NCBI GenBank assembly: GCA_937859105.1
Contig: CALMAD010000140.1
Location: forward strand, 1 to 12,379
Reading direction: 5' to 3'
Length of the DNA stretch: 12,379 bases
Source: an uncultured Propionibacteriaceae bacterium
GTDB lineage: Bacteria > Actinomycetota > Actinomycetes > Propionibacteriales > Propionibacteriaceae
Position numbers and translations under genes: made by a program. This document shows, piece by piece, positions 5,688 to 12,379 of this stretch. The notes under the pieces were generated by a model. That model did no database searches. It saw nothing but the letters and a program-made list of their open reading frames with translations, and had not been told where the DNA came from. Numbering within the stretch: the stretch's first letter is position 1; each line of letters begins with the position of its first letter.

Positions 5688-6533
5688 TCAGGCGTTCTCT
5701 CGACGAAGGAGGGCGTCCAACCGCGGCGACTGCGACTCCGGCTGCTCCCCATCGAGGAGTTCCGGCTTGTCAGCGGGCTCAATTACGCCGTTGCGAAGGT
5801 TATCGATGTGCCCCTGCAACTGGGCCGCGAAGCGGTCGCGGAAGCTGGCCTCGAAGGCCCGCAGTGCGTCCACCCGCTGCTGCAGCGAGCTGCGCTCGTT
5901 CTCCAGGGTGCCGAACAGCTCGTCCCGCCGGCCGGCCACCTCGACGTCCAACTCGTCGGCGCGCCGCTGCGCGTCCGACGTCACCCGGTTCGCGTTCTCG
6001 TCGGCCTCCGACTCCAGCCGGGCCTTGTGGTCGTTCGCCTCGCCGACGATGCGGTCGGCGTCCGCCCGCGCCTCGCTCACCAGGCTGTCGGCCTGCTCGG
6101 TGGCGAGCTGCAGCAGCCGGGCGACGGCGGGCGAGGCGTCCGACGCCGCGCTGACCTCGATGCGGTCGACCCGCGGCTCCCCGGACGCCTGCCCGCGCGC
6201 CTGCTCGAGCTGGGCCTTCAGGTCCTCGATCTCGGAACGCTGCCGCTCGATCTCCGTGTCCTTGTCGGTCAGCTGCGCCTGCACGTCGTCGCTGTCGGAC
6301 GCCGCCGGCGCGGCCTGCGCCTCGCCGGCCCCCTCCTCGCCGGAGTCGTGGTCGCGCACGGCCTCGTCGCCGACGGCGGCGAGCTGCTGCTTCAGCGCGT
6401 CGTTCTCCTCGGTCAACTGCACCAGCGTCTCCTCGACCTGGTCGACGAAGTTGTCGACGTCGGCGGGCTCGTAGCCGGTGCGGCGGGCCAGGTGGAACTT
6501 GCAGTTCCGCACCTGATCGATGGTCAGGGTCAT
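5688..6533 (-). CDS. divIVA: DivIVA/Wag31-family polar growth protein
   Basis: A 281-residue coiled-coil protein. The N-terminal 50 residues form a divergent DivIVA lipid-binding domain (MTLTIDQVRNCKFHL ... GYEPADVDNFVDQVEETL). A coiled coil runs over roughly 35-57, 84-115 and 140-235, rich in Ala, Glu, Gln and Arg. Between the first two segments lies an acidic, Ala-rich, probably disordered insert (about 58-83). DivIVA proteins bind curved membrane at poles and septa and recruit the polar elongation machinery in Actinobacteria. ATG 6533 has GAGGTGA just upstream. The gene follows sepF-yggT, the usual actinobacterial place, and is separated from yggT by 78 bp holding a terminator-like hairpin. 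C-terminal residues after 250 are polar and low in predicted structure. A different DivIVA-domain protein is conceivable but context favours DivIVA. Confidence 0.92.
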   Translation of the reverse strand: MTLTIDQVRNCKFHLARRTGYEPADVDNFVDQVEETLVQLTEENDALKQQLAAVGDEAVRDHDSGEEGAGEAQAAPAASDSDDVQAQLTDKDTEIERQRSEIEDLKAQLEQARGQASGEPRVDRIEVSAASDASPAVARLLQLATEQADSLVSEARADADRIVGEANDHKARLESEADENANRVTSDAQRRADELDVEVAGRRDELFGTLENERSSLQQRVDALRAFEASFRDRFAAQLQGHIDNLRNGVIEPADKPELLDGEQPESQSPRLDALLRRENA

Positions 6534-6552
6534 CTGTTCACCTCATGTGAGT

Positions 6553-6582
6553 AAAAGGACGCGGCAACCGCCGCGCAGGTCC
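6553..6582 (-). terminator. intrinsic terminator-like hairpin between yggT and divIVA
   Basis: Read on the minus strand, GGAC, a CTGC bulge, GCGGC, loop GGTT, GCCGC and GTCC form a nine-pair GC-rich stem directly followed by TTTT (complement of 6553-6556). It lies 29 nt after the yggT stop and 19 nt before divIVA. This is the only classical hairpin-plus-U-run I saw in the window. Confidence 0.6.
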
Positions 6583-6591
6583 AACGGCCCC

Positions 6592-6597
6592 ACTGTA
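6592..6597 (-). promoter_or_regulatory. possible -10 box for divIVA
   Basis: TACAGT on the minus strand fits TANNNT and would start transcription near 6585, just before the terminator-like hairpin, so the hairpin would lie in the divIVA leader. The -35 region (TTCTGG at about 17 nt) is weak. Confidence 0.3.
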
Positions 6598-6611
6598 GGG
6601 CTGAGTGCCGC

Positions 6612-6902
6612 TCACCAGAAAACGGCGTACACCACCCGCTGGGCCAGCAACAGCAGCACCCACAGCAGGATGAATCCGAGGTCGAGCGAGACGGTGCCCA
6701 GCCGCACCGGCTTCACCACCCGCCCCAGCGCACGCAGCGGCGGGTCGGTCACGGTGTACACCGCCTCGGCGAGCACAAGCACGACGCCCTTGGGCCGCCA
6801 GTCGGGCGCGAACAGCGGGACGATCGACAGCACCGCGCGGGCGCCGAGGACGTACAGGTACAGGGAGATGAGTCCGGACAGAATCGTCCCGATGAGGGTC
6901 AT
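6612..6902 (-). CDS. YggT family integral membrane protein
   Basis: A 96-residue hydrophobic protein with two membrane segments (about 3-26 and 72-93) and between them the conserved family stretch TDPPLRALGRVVKP (52-65). YggT proteins are small membrane proteins whose molecular role is unclear; in many bacteria, including Actinobacteria and cyanobacteria, they sit between sepF and divIVA and are linked to division or osmotic behaviour. Here the same order holds. ATG 6902 has only a modest ribosome site (GGAGCG). It is 30 bp downstream of sepF and probably co-transcribed. The transcript likely ends, at least partly, at the hairpin after its stop. Confidence 0.9.
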   Translation of the reverse strand: MTLIGTILSGLISLYLYVLGARAVLSIVPLFAPDWRPKGVVLVLAEAVYTVTDPPLRALGRVVKPVRLGTVSLDLGFILLWVLLLLAQRVVYAVFW

Positions 6903-6932
6903 GCCACGCTCCGTCGCTTCGGGCGCCCGCGG

Positions 6933-7454
6933 CTAGCTCTGGTTGAAGAAGCCGCCCGCGATGCGCTCTTTGTCTTCGGCCGCCACGCTCACGTCGTGAG
7001 GCGACAGCAGAAACACCTTGCTGGTGATGCGTTCGATCGTGCCACGCAGCCCAAAGATCAGCCCGGCGGCGAAGTCGACGAGACGCTTCGCGTCCACATC
7101 TTCCATCTCCGAGAGGTTCATGATCACCGGGACGCCGTCGCGGAAGTGCTCGCCGATCGTGCGCGCCTCGTTGTACGTGCGCGGGTGCACGGTGATGATG
7201 CGGCTGATGTCGGCGACGGTCGGCTTCGGGGTGGGCGCCGGGGCCGCGGGGGCGACGGGCGCCCCGGCCCGCCGGCTCTCGAGCGCGGTGATGCTGGCGC
7301 TCGGCTCGTCGGCGGGGAGCGCGGGACGCTGCCGCTCGGACGCCGGCTGCGGCACCTTGTCGGTGCGCTCTTCGCGCAGCTCCGCCTCCTCCGAGTACGT
7401 CGTGTCCGACATCAGGCCAAGCCACACGGCGGCCTTCTTCAACCCGTCAGCCAT
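6933..7454 (-). CDS. sepF: cell division protein SepF
   Basis: A 173-residue FtsZ-associated membrane anchor. The N-terminal [14 protein letters not shown] can form an amphipathic helix for membrane binding. A proline- and alanine-rich disordered linker covers roughly 36-80. The core SepF domain (about 84-168) contains [39 protein letters not shown] and the glycine-rich [13 protein letters not shown] interface. In Actinobacteria, which lack FtsA, SepF is the main FtsZ membrane tether, binding the FtsZ C-terminal peptide encoded two genes upstream. The start is ATG 7454 with GGGAGG 6 nt before it. The gene overlaps the pgeF stop by 8 nt (ATGGCTGA), so translation is likely coupled. The frame is open further upstream, but that part lies within pgeF in another frame. 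Confidence 0.95.
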   Translation of the reverse strand: MADGLKKAAVWLGLMSDTTYSEEAELREERTDKVPQPASERQRPALPADEPSASITALESRRAGAPVAPAAPAPTPKPTVADISRIITVHPRTYNEARTIGEHFRDGVPVIMNLSEMEDVDAKRLVDFAAGLIFGLRGTIERITSKVFLLSPHDVSVAAEDKERIAGGFFNQS

Positions 7455-8235
7455 CGGTGTCCTCCCGTTCGCGCTTCGCCAAAACACTACCGTGCCCGTC
7501 GGCGTCGCCCCAGGTGGCACGCCCGCCGCGCAGCCAGATCAGGCCCGCCTGCCGCCCGGACGCCGCCCCGTCGCGCCGGTACGAATGCAGCGCCGGATCG
7601 GTGAGCGTGCACGCGTCGTACGCGTGCACCTCGGCCCCCAGCGACGCCAACTGCGCCGCCACCCCCGCCTGCAGGTCGATGCCGGACGTGCCCCACCGCG
7701 TGGTCGTCGGGGGCACCCCGGTGACGCGCGCGTAGGCGTCCGCCATCTCGCGGGGGACCTCGTAGCACGCCCCGCAGACGTGCGGCCCGACCCACGCGGT
7801 GAGCCTGGTCGCCCCCGCGGCGCCCATCTGGGCGGCCACGGCGTCCAGGACCCGCTTCTCCACGCCGGCACGCCCCGCGTGGGCGGCCCCGACGACGCCG
7901 GCGTCCTCGTCGGCCAGCAGGATCGGCACGCAATCGGCCACCCGGATCGCGAGCGCCACCCAGGGCACCGTCGTCACCAGGCCGTCCGCCTCGCGGCCGA
8001 GGTCGACCAGCCCCCCGGACGCCTCCGCCAGCTCCGCCTCGCCCACGCGCACCACCGCGCGGCCGTGCACCTGCCGGACCACCGCGACCGCGACGCCCAG
8101 CCCGGACGCCAGCCGCCTCAGCGCGTGCCGGCGCGCGGCCGCGTCCTGCCGGTCGCCGAGGTCGTGGGACGCCGACGTGAAGACGACCCCGACACCACCG
8201 GTGCCGAGGTCGTCGTCGAGAAACGATGCGCTCAC
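7447..8235 (-). CDS. pgeF: peptidoglycan editing factor PgeF (YfiH/laccase-domain family)
   Basis: A 262-residue protein of the family formerly called multicopper polyphenol oxidase or laccase domain, now known as an amidase clearing UDP-MurNAc-L-Ser formed when MurC adds serine for alanine. Metal-site motifs are seen: H57 in RQVHG, C102 in VADCVP, H119 in AAHAGRAG, and [11 protein letters not shown] (150-160) with C154 and C157; the late [15 protein letters not shown] stretch (217-231) is also typical. Members usually end soon after this; here about 27 extra residues (from 236) reach into the sepF ribosome site. GTG 8235 overlaps the ftsZ stop in GTGA. The YggS gene commonly found between pgeF and sepF is absent. 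Confidence 0.93.
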   Translation of the reverse strand: MSASFLDDDLGTGGVGVVFTSASHDLGDRQDAAARRHALRRLASGLGVAVAVVRQVHGRAVVRVGEAELAEASGGLVDLGREADGLVTTVPWVALAIRVADCVPILLADEDAGVVGAAHAGRAGVEKRVLDAVAAQMGAAGATRLTAWVGPHVCGACYEVPREMADAYARVTGVPPTTTRWGTSGIDLQAGVAAQLASLGAEVHAYDACTLTDPALHSYRRDGAASGRQAGLIWLRGGRATWGDADGHGSVLAKREREDTDG

Positions 8236-9509
8236 TTCAGGAAATCGGGCACGTCCAGCTCGTCGTCGCCGCCGGAGGCGGGCCGGCTCGCCGGGCGCTG
8301 CGTCGGGTAGCCGCCCGGAGGCGTCCGGTACGTCGGCGCGGACGGCTGGCTTTGCGGCGCCGCGTTCGGCTGCTGGGCCGGGGGCTGGTGCGCCGGCGGC
8401 TGCTGCGCCTGGCCGGGCTGCGGCCGGGCCTGGCCGGGCACCCGCTGCGACGGCTCGGACGCCGACGGCGCCGACGGCCCCTGCCCCGGCTGCTGCCGCG
8501 GCGGGTTCTGGCGGGCGGCATCGGGCTGCCGCGTGACGCCTGGCTGACGCTTCGGCGGCTGGCCGCCGTCGAAGCCGGCCGCGATCACGGTGACGCGCAC
8601 CTCGTCGCCGAGGGCGTCGTCGATGACCGTGCCGAAGATGATGTTCGCCTCCTCGTGCGCCGCCTCCTCGATGAGGTTGGCGGCCGCGGAGACCTCGAAC
8701 AGGCCGAGGTCGGAGCCGCCCGCGATCGACAGCAGCACGCCGTGCGCCCCGTCGATGGACGCCTCCAGCAGCGGGCTGGACACCGCCATCTCGGCCGCGG
8801 CCCGCGCCCGGTCTTCGCCCCGGGCCGAACCGATGCCCATGAGCGCCGACCCGGCGTTGCTCATGACGGCCTTCACGTCGGCGAAGTCGAGGTTGATCAG
8901 GCCCGGCGTGGTGATCAGGTCGGTGATGCCCGAGACGCCCTGCATGAGCACCTGGTCGGCCTGCTTGAAGGCGTCCAGGATCGCCACGTGGTGGTCGGTC
9001 ATGTCGAGCAACTTGTCGTTCGGGATGACGATCAGCGTGTCGACCTCTTCGCGGAGGTTCACGATGCCGTTCTCCGCCTGCGTCGAGCGGCGCTTGCCCT
9101 CGAAGCTGAACGGCCGGGTGACGACGCCGATGGTCAGCGCGCCGAGCGAGCGGGCGATGCGCGCGACAACGGGCGCGCCGCCCGTGCCCGTGCCGCCGCC
9201 CTCGCCGGCGGTGACGAAGACCATGTCGGCGCCCTTCAGCACCTCTTCGATCTCGTCCGCATGATCTTCAGCCGCCTGACGACCCTTGTCGGGATCGGCA
9301 CCGGCGCCGAGCCCGCGGGTCAGATCGCGGCCGATGTCGAGCTTGACGTCGGCGTCGCTCATGAGCAGCGCCTGCGCGTCGGTGTTCACCGCGATGAACT
9401 CGACGCCACGCAGACCGGCCTCGATCATCCGGTTCACGGCGTTCACCCCGCCACCGCCGACGCCGACGACCTTGATGATGGCCAGGTAGTTCTGGGATGC
9501 AGTGCCCAC
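8232..9509 (-). CDS. ftsZ: cell division protein FtsZ
   Basis: A 425-residue tubulin-like GTPase that assembles the division ring. The nucleotide loop GGGG is at 18-21, the GGGTGTGG signature at 104-111, and the T7 catalytic loop NLDFADVK has N206, D208 and D211. The globular domain closes near 314. A linker of about 100 residues (315-414), very rich in Gln, Pro and Ala, precedes the C-terminal peptide [11 protein letters not shown] (415-425), the site expected to bind SepF. GTG 9509 is the only usable start: in-frame codons upstream reach a TGA without another start. It has no Shine-Dalgarno; the bases just upstream are pyrimidine-rich. The 3' end overlaps pgeF by 4 nt. The 193-bp gap to ftsQ holds candidate promoters and a palindrome. 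Confidence 0.98.
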   Translation of the reverse strand: MGTASQNYLAIIKVVGVGGGGVNAVNRMIEAGLRGVEFIAVNTDAQALLMSDADVKLDIGRDLTRGLGAGADPDKGRQAAEDHADEIEEVLKGADMVFVTAGEGGGTGTGGAPVVARIARSLGALTIGVVTRPFSFEGKRRSTQAENGIVNLREEVDTLIVIPNDKLLDMTDHHVAILDAFKQADQVLMQGVSGITDLITTPGLINLDFADVKAVMSNAGSALMGIGSARGEDRARAAAEMAVSSPLLEASIDGAHGVLLSIAGGSDLGLFEVSAAANLIEEAAHEEANIIFGTVIDDALGDEVRVTVIAAGFDGGQPPKRQPGVTRQPDAARQNPPRQQPGQGPSAPSASEPSQRVPGQARPQPGQAQQPPAHQPPAQQPNAAPQSQPSAPTYRTPPGGYPTQRPASRPASGGDDELDVPDFLK

Positions 9510-9606
9510 TGGGAGGAACCAACTCTCTAACGTTTTCCGTTGTCATGCCCACGCTCAAAGCTGCGGCGCGCCGGGGGAAGGCAACCGGGTCGGGGGCGTT
9601 GGGACA

Positions 9607-9636
9607 AGGCTACGGTTCCCCGCGAGCGCCTGCCAA
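9607..9636 (-). promoter_or_regulatory. sigma70-like promoter for ftsZ
   Basis: On the minus strand TTGGCA (9631-9636; one mismatch to TTGACA) is followed after 18 bases by TAGCCT (9607-9612), a TANNNT match. Transcription would start near 9600, leaving a leader of about 91 nt before the ftsZ GTG. It is the best two-box promoter in the window. Confidence 0.5.
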
Positions 9637-9662
9637 ACATCCCCAGCCCTCCGGGCGCGCCC

Positions 9663-9679
9663 CTCAACCTGAGGTTGAG
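9663..9679. promoter_or_regulatory. perfect 17-bp palindrome, candidate operator upstream of ftsZ
   Basis: CTCAACCT and AGGTTGAG are exact inverted arms around a single central base. It lies 24 bp past the ftsQ stop and about 155 bp before ftsZ, just downstream of a TAGAAT -10 box and upstream of the two-box promoter. With a one-base centre and no U-run it looks like a dimer binding site rather than a terminator. The MerR-type regulator FtsR is known to act on ftsZ in Corynebacterium; that it binds here is a hypothesis. Confidence 0.55.
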
Positions 9680-9687
9680 ACTCGCTC

Positions 9688-9693
9688 ATTCTA
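9688..9693 (-). promoter_or_regulatory. second -10 candidate for ftsZ
   Basis: TAGAAT on the minus strand is close to the TATAAT consensus, lies ten bases after the ftsQ stop and would start transcription near 9681, two bases before the palindrome. No clear -35 is visible because that region is the end of ftsQ. Confidence 0.4.
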
Positions 9694-9702
9694 CCGGGCG
9701 GG

Positions 9703-10422
9703 CTACTGCCGGGTCGTCGGGTTCGCGGGCGCGGACACGTCGTAGACGGACGCCTTCGTGTTCACCAGGGCATCCGCCACCTGACCCTTCAGGGGCGAGG
9801 AGTCGGCGCTTCCCCAGACGATCTTCGAGCCCGACGTGAGCGCGATCTCGATCGAATCCGGCCCGGACGCGGTGATCTGCTTGGTCTGCCCGCGCAGCTT
9901 GGGCGACAGGGCCTGGGCGACCGTCGCGACATCCGCGCGGAGCTGGCCGTCGTTGCCGGAGAGCTGGCCCAGGACCGATCCGCCCGGGCGCTGGGCGGTC
10001 TCGTTGAACACCTGCCCCGACGGGTCGACCCACTGGAACTTCTTGTTCTGGTTCGTCACGAACGCCACGACCCGCTCGGACACCGCGATCGAGACCGTGT
10101 CGGGCAACTCGACGCGCACGTCGACGCTGCCGACCCCCGGGATGACCGAGACCCGCTGCGCGATCGCCGCGGTGTCCACCCTCGCCAGCGGCACGTTCAG
10201 GGGCACGGCGGCCGCCTGGCGGATCTGGCCCGCCGGCACGGTCTTGTTCCCCGACACGGCGACGGTGCGCACGGAGAACACCGGCGACTGCGCGAGCCCG
10301 ACCAGCCCGACCGCCACCACCGCGAGGGCGACGACGACCAGCACGAGCCGGCGCAGCCAGACGCGGCGGCGTCCGCGGACCCGCTCGCGGGACCGGTGGG
10401 CGAGGTCGATCGGGGAGGTCAC
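9703..10422 (-). CDS. ftsQ: cell division protein FtsQ/DivIB
   Basis: A 239-residue bitopic division protein. A basic cytoplasmic tail (1-25, HRSRERVRGRRR) precedes one membrane helix (about 26-45, LVLVVVALAVVAVGLVG). The extracytoplasmic part begins with a POTRA domain (about 49-117: FSVRTVAVSGNKTV ... VIPGVGSVDVRVELPDTV), followed by the beta domain that contacts FtsL/FtsB (VAFV, QWVDPSGQVF, then the region to 225). It connects the cytoplasmic ring to septal peptidoglycan synthesis. The GTG at 10422 overlaps the murC TGA in a GTGA tetranucleotide. The cytoplasmic tail is short compared with some actinobacterial FtsQ proteins. Spacing and order (murC-ftsQ-ftsZ) are typical of the cluster. 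Confidence 0.95.
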   Translation of the reverse strand: MTSPIDLAHRSRERVRGRRRVWLRRLVLVVVALAVVAVGLVGLAQSPVFSVRTVAVSGNKTVPAGQIRQAAAVPLNVPLARVDTAAIAQRVSVIPGVGSVDVRVELPDTVSIAVSERVVAFVTNQNKKFQWVDPSGQVFNETAQRPGGSVLGQLSGNDGQLRADVATVAQALSPKLRGQTKQITASGPDSIEIALTSGSKIVWGSADSSPLKGQVADALVNTKASVYDVSAPANPTTRQ

Positions 10423-11846
10423 GCGCCGGTCGCCTCCTGGGCGTGGAGCAGCCCGAGGAGGGCTGGCCCGACGGTCGTCACGTCGCCGGCGCCGAGCGTC
10501 AGGACGAGGTCGCCGGGGCGCACCAGCGCGGCGAGGGCGGCCGGGGCGTCCGCCACCGCGCCGATGTAGGTGGCCTCGCGGCCGTGGGCGGCGACGGCGT
10601 CCGCGACCAACTGGCCCGTGACGTTCGGGAAGTCGGCCTGGCTCTCACGGGCCGGGTAGACCCCGAGGACGACCGGCACGTCGGCCAGGCACAGGGCCCG
10701 CCCGAACTCGTCGGCGAACTCCTCGGTGCGCGAGAACAGGTGCGGCTGGAAGCAGGCGACGAGGCGTCCCTCGCCGACGCGGGGGCGCGCGGCCGTGAGG
10801 GTCGCGGCGACCTCGGTCGGGTGATGGGCGTAGTCGTCGAAGATCGCGACCCCGCCGGCCTCGCCGACCGGCTGGAAGCGGCGGTCCGTGCCGCGGAACT
10901 CGGTCAGCGCCGCGCGGAGAGCCGGCCCGTCGAGCCCCAGCTCGCGGCCCACCAGGTAGGCGGCCGCGGCGTTCAGCGCGTTGAACTGGCCCAGCACGCT
11001 GAGCTCGATGGGCCCGGAGTCGCCGTCGGCGTCCAGGTGCGCGGTGAATCCGGACGCCGTGGGCGCGTAGGCGGAGACGCGCACGTCGGCGTCCGCGGAC
11101 TCGCCGTAGGTGACGACGCGCTTGCCGGCCGCCCGGAGACGCTCGGCCACCCAGCGGGCGCCCGGATCGTCGGTGCCCGCGATGACGACCCGGACGTGGT
11201 CGGCCGACCCCAGCGTCACGAAGCCCTCGTGGTAGGCCTCGGAGGTGCCCCAGTTGTCGAGGTGGTCGACCTCGACGTTCGTGATGACGACGATCTCGGC
11301 CGGGTACTGCAGGAACGACCCGTCGGACTCGTCGGCCTCGATGACGAAGGCGTCCCCCGACCCCAGGTGCGAGCTCTCGCCCGTGGACGCGAGCGGCGAG
11401 CCGATCACGTACGACGGGTCGGCCCCGACGCCGATCAGCATGGTCGACGTCAGGCCGCTCGTGGTCGTCTTGCCGTGCGTGCCGGTGATCGCGACGCCGC
11501 GGCGCCCGGCCATGAGGCCCGCGAGGGCCGCGGAGCGGTGCCACACGCGCAGCCCGCGCCGGCGCGCCTCGGCCAGCTCGACGTTGCTCTCCTTGATCGC
11601 CGACGAGACGACGACCGTCTCGGCGTCGCCGAGGTTCGCCGGGTCGTGCCCGACGACCGCCCGGATGCCGAGCCCCTGCAGGTGCCGCAGCGTCGGCGAG
11701 TCGGCCTGGTCGCTGCCGGACGTCGGGACGCCCAGCTCGTGGTAGGCCGCCGCGATGCCGCTCATGCCGGAGCCGCCGATCGCGATGAAGTGGACGCCGC
11801 CGACCCGGTCGGCGGGTTCGACGGGGACGGGGGTGATCAGGGGCAC
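10419..11846 (-). CDS. murC: UDP-N-acetylmuramate--L-alanine ligase
   Basis: A 475-residue cytoplasmic Mur ligase adding L-alanine to UDP-MurNAc with ATP. The N-terminal nucleotide-binding domain has HFIAIGGSGMSGIA (19-32). The central ATPase domain carries the P-loop GTHGKTTT (122-129), the metal-binding region EADESDGSF (170-178) and TNVEVDHLDNWG (189-200). The C-terminal domain includes FDDYAHHPTEV and FQPHLFSRTEEF, usual MurC signatures. GTG 11846 is chosen because AGGAGG lies 6 nt upstream and the reading begins just before the first domain; the ATG at 11873 in the same frame has no ribosome site. One base separates it from the murG stop, and it overlaps ftsQ by 4 nt, so the three genes are an operon. 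The PgeF product downstream repairs the MurC side reaction with serine. Confidence 0.96.
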   Translation of the reverse strand: MPLITPVPVEPADRVGGVHFIAIGGSGMSGIAAAYHELGVPTSGSDQADSPTLRHLQGLGIRAVVGHDPANLGDAETVVVSSAIKESNVELAEARRRGLRVWHRSAALAGLMAGRRGVAITGTHGKTTTSGLTSTMLIGVGADPSYVIGSPLASTGESSHLGSGDAFVIEADESDGSFLQYPAEIVVITNVEVDHLDNWGTSEAYHEGFVTLGSADHVRVVIAGTDDPGARWVAERLRAAGKRVVTYGESADADVRVSAYAPTASGFTAHLDADGDSGPIELSVLGQFNALNAAAAYLVGRELGLDGPALRAALTEFRGTDRRFQPVGEAGGVAIFDDYAHHPTEVAATLTAARPRVGEGRLVACFQPHLFSRTEEFADEFGRALCLADVPVVLGVYPARESQADFPNVTGQLVADAVAAHGREATYIGAVADAPAALAALVRPGDLVLTLGAGDVTTVGPALLGLLHAQEATGA

Positions 11847-11847
11847 G

Positions 11848-12379
11848 TCAGGCCTCCTTCTGGGCGGCGACATCGAGGACGGCCTGGGCCAGGTCGCCCG
11901 CCGCGTCCGCCGGGACGAGCCCGCGGCACTTCTCGCTCATCTCGGTCAGGCGCCAGGGCTCGGTCACCAGCGGCAGCACCTCGTTGCGCATGCGCTCGCC
12001 GGTGAACTCGGCGTTCGGCACCAGCCGGGCCGCGCCCGCCCGGACGAGGAACGTCGCGTTCTTCGCCTGCTCCCCGTTGCCGTGCGGCAGCGGGACGAAG
12101 ATCACCGGCAGGCCGACGACGGCCGTCTCCACGACGGTGCCGGCGCCCGACCGGCCGACCATGAGGTCGGCGGCGGCGTACGCCTGCTCCATGTGGTCGA
12201 CGTAGGCGACCGGCTTGTAGACGGCCTTCGTGTCGTCGTTCGTCACCTCGACGCTGTCGTCGCCCATGTTCTTCGGCCCGAGCACGTGCAGGATGTCGAC
12301 GCCCTCGGCGAGGATCGCGTCCCGCGCGGCGAGCGTCGCGTCGTTGATCGCGACCGCCCCCTGCGACCCGCCGCTGACC
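11848..12379 (-). CDS. murG: MurG glycosyltransferase, C-terminal part; 5' end beyond window
   Basis: The last 176 residues are present; the frame is open to the right edge. MurG transfers GlcNAc from UDP-GlcNAc to lipid I on the inner membrane face, making lipid II. The visible part is the C-terminal nucleotide-sugar domain: VSGGSQGAVAIN at the very edge is the GGSQGA loop, VAYVDHMEQAYAAADLMVGR leads into the SGAGTVVETAVVGLPVIFVP uracil/sugar-binding stretch, and PLPHGNGEQAKNA is the Actinobacteria-style version of the late conserved loop. The stop is TGA at 11848-11850, with the murC ribosome site inside its last codons. Confidence 0.95.
   Translation of the reverse strand, partial: VSGGSQGAVAINDATLAARDAILAEGVDILHVLGPKNMGDDSVEVTNDDTKAVYKPVAYVDHMEQAYAAADLMVGRSGAGTVVETAVVGLPVIFVPLPHGNGEQAKNATFLVRAGAARLVPNAEFTGERMRNEVLPLVTEPWRLTEMSEKCRGLVPADAAGDLAQAVLDVAAQKEA

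Noticed and set aside
8226..9530. Plus-strand open frame opposite ftsZ
   Set aside because: Shadow of a certain gene; composition is Arg/Asp/His-rich with no recognisable domain.
9653..9662. GGGCGCGCCC palindrome beside the ftsZ operator candidate
   Set aside because: Pure G/C palindromes of this size are expected by chance here, and it has no clear spacing relation to promoters.
11847..11873. ATG 11873 as the murC start
   Set aside because: No ribosome site before it, while GTG 11846 has AGGAGG at ideal spacing right after the murG stop.
10443..12005. Plus-strand open frame opposite murC and the end of murG
   Set aside because: Same shadow effect; no ribosome site or motif, and murC is unambiguous.
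1..12379. Mobile elements, CRISPR arrays, defence or biosynthetic cluster
   Set aside because: Every stretch is accounted for by core genes in conserved order; no transposase, integrase, spaced repeats or composition break was seen.

Overview
The window comes from a high-GC actinobacterial chromosome and holds only core genes: the 3' part of the division and cell-wall (dcw) cluster, then a block of housekeeping genes. Pointers to Actinobacteria are the murG-murC-ftsQ-ftsZ-pgeF-sepF-yggT-divIVA order, an FtsZ closely resembling the mycobacterial protein as I remember it, a PdtaR-type ANTAR response regulator, frequent GTG starts and several leaderless transcripts. Propionibacteriales is a reasonable guess, but the sequence alone does not settle it. 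I see no mobile element, CRISPR array, prophage or transferred island, and no gene-free stretch longer than 300 bases; the longest is the 193-base ftsQ-ftsZ gap.

Layout, right to left, because nearly everything is on the minus strand. murG (5' end outside the window), murC and ftsQ are tightly packed. A promoter-rich gap with a perfect palindrome follows, then ftsZ, pgeF, sepF and yggT, the first three overlapping. A strong intrinsic-terminator-like hairpin separates yggT from divIVA. A new promoter then drives a TraR/DksA-type zinc-finger gene, lspA and rluD, each overlapping the next by 4 nt. pyk (pyruvate kinase) follows with its own promoter and appears leaderless. A plus-strand tRNA-Leu(CAA) converges on pyk and lies divergent from pdtaR. 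pdtaR converges with no gap on a plus-strand hotdog thioesterase, which is divergent from polA (3' end outside the window).

How the genes work together: MurG and MurC act in lipid II synthesis and UDP-MurNAc-alanine formation. FtsZ forms the division ring; SepF links the FtsZ C-terminal peptide to the membrane; FtsQ is a divisome bitopic protein; DivIVA organises polar growth. PgeF keeps precursors free of serine mis-incorporated by MurC, so it fits beside murC. LspA matures lipoproteins. RluD, PdtaR, Pyk and PolA are general housekeeping functions.

The interesting material is regulatory and at start codons rather than a new gene system: a 23-bp gap with two overlapping -10 boxes giving divergent leaderless polA and thioesterase mRNAs; an lspA whose best Shine-Dalgarno points to an AUA start inside an ATAA overlap; an ftsZ leader with a palindromic operator candidate and a start codon lacking a Shine-Dalgarno; a terminator inside the yggT-divIVA interval; and two dyads between pdtaR and tRNA-Leu.
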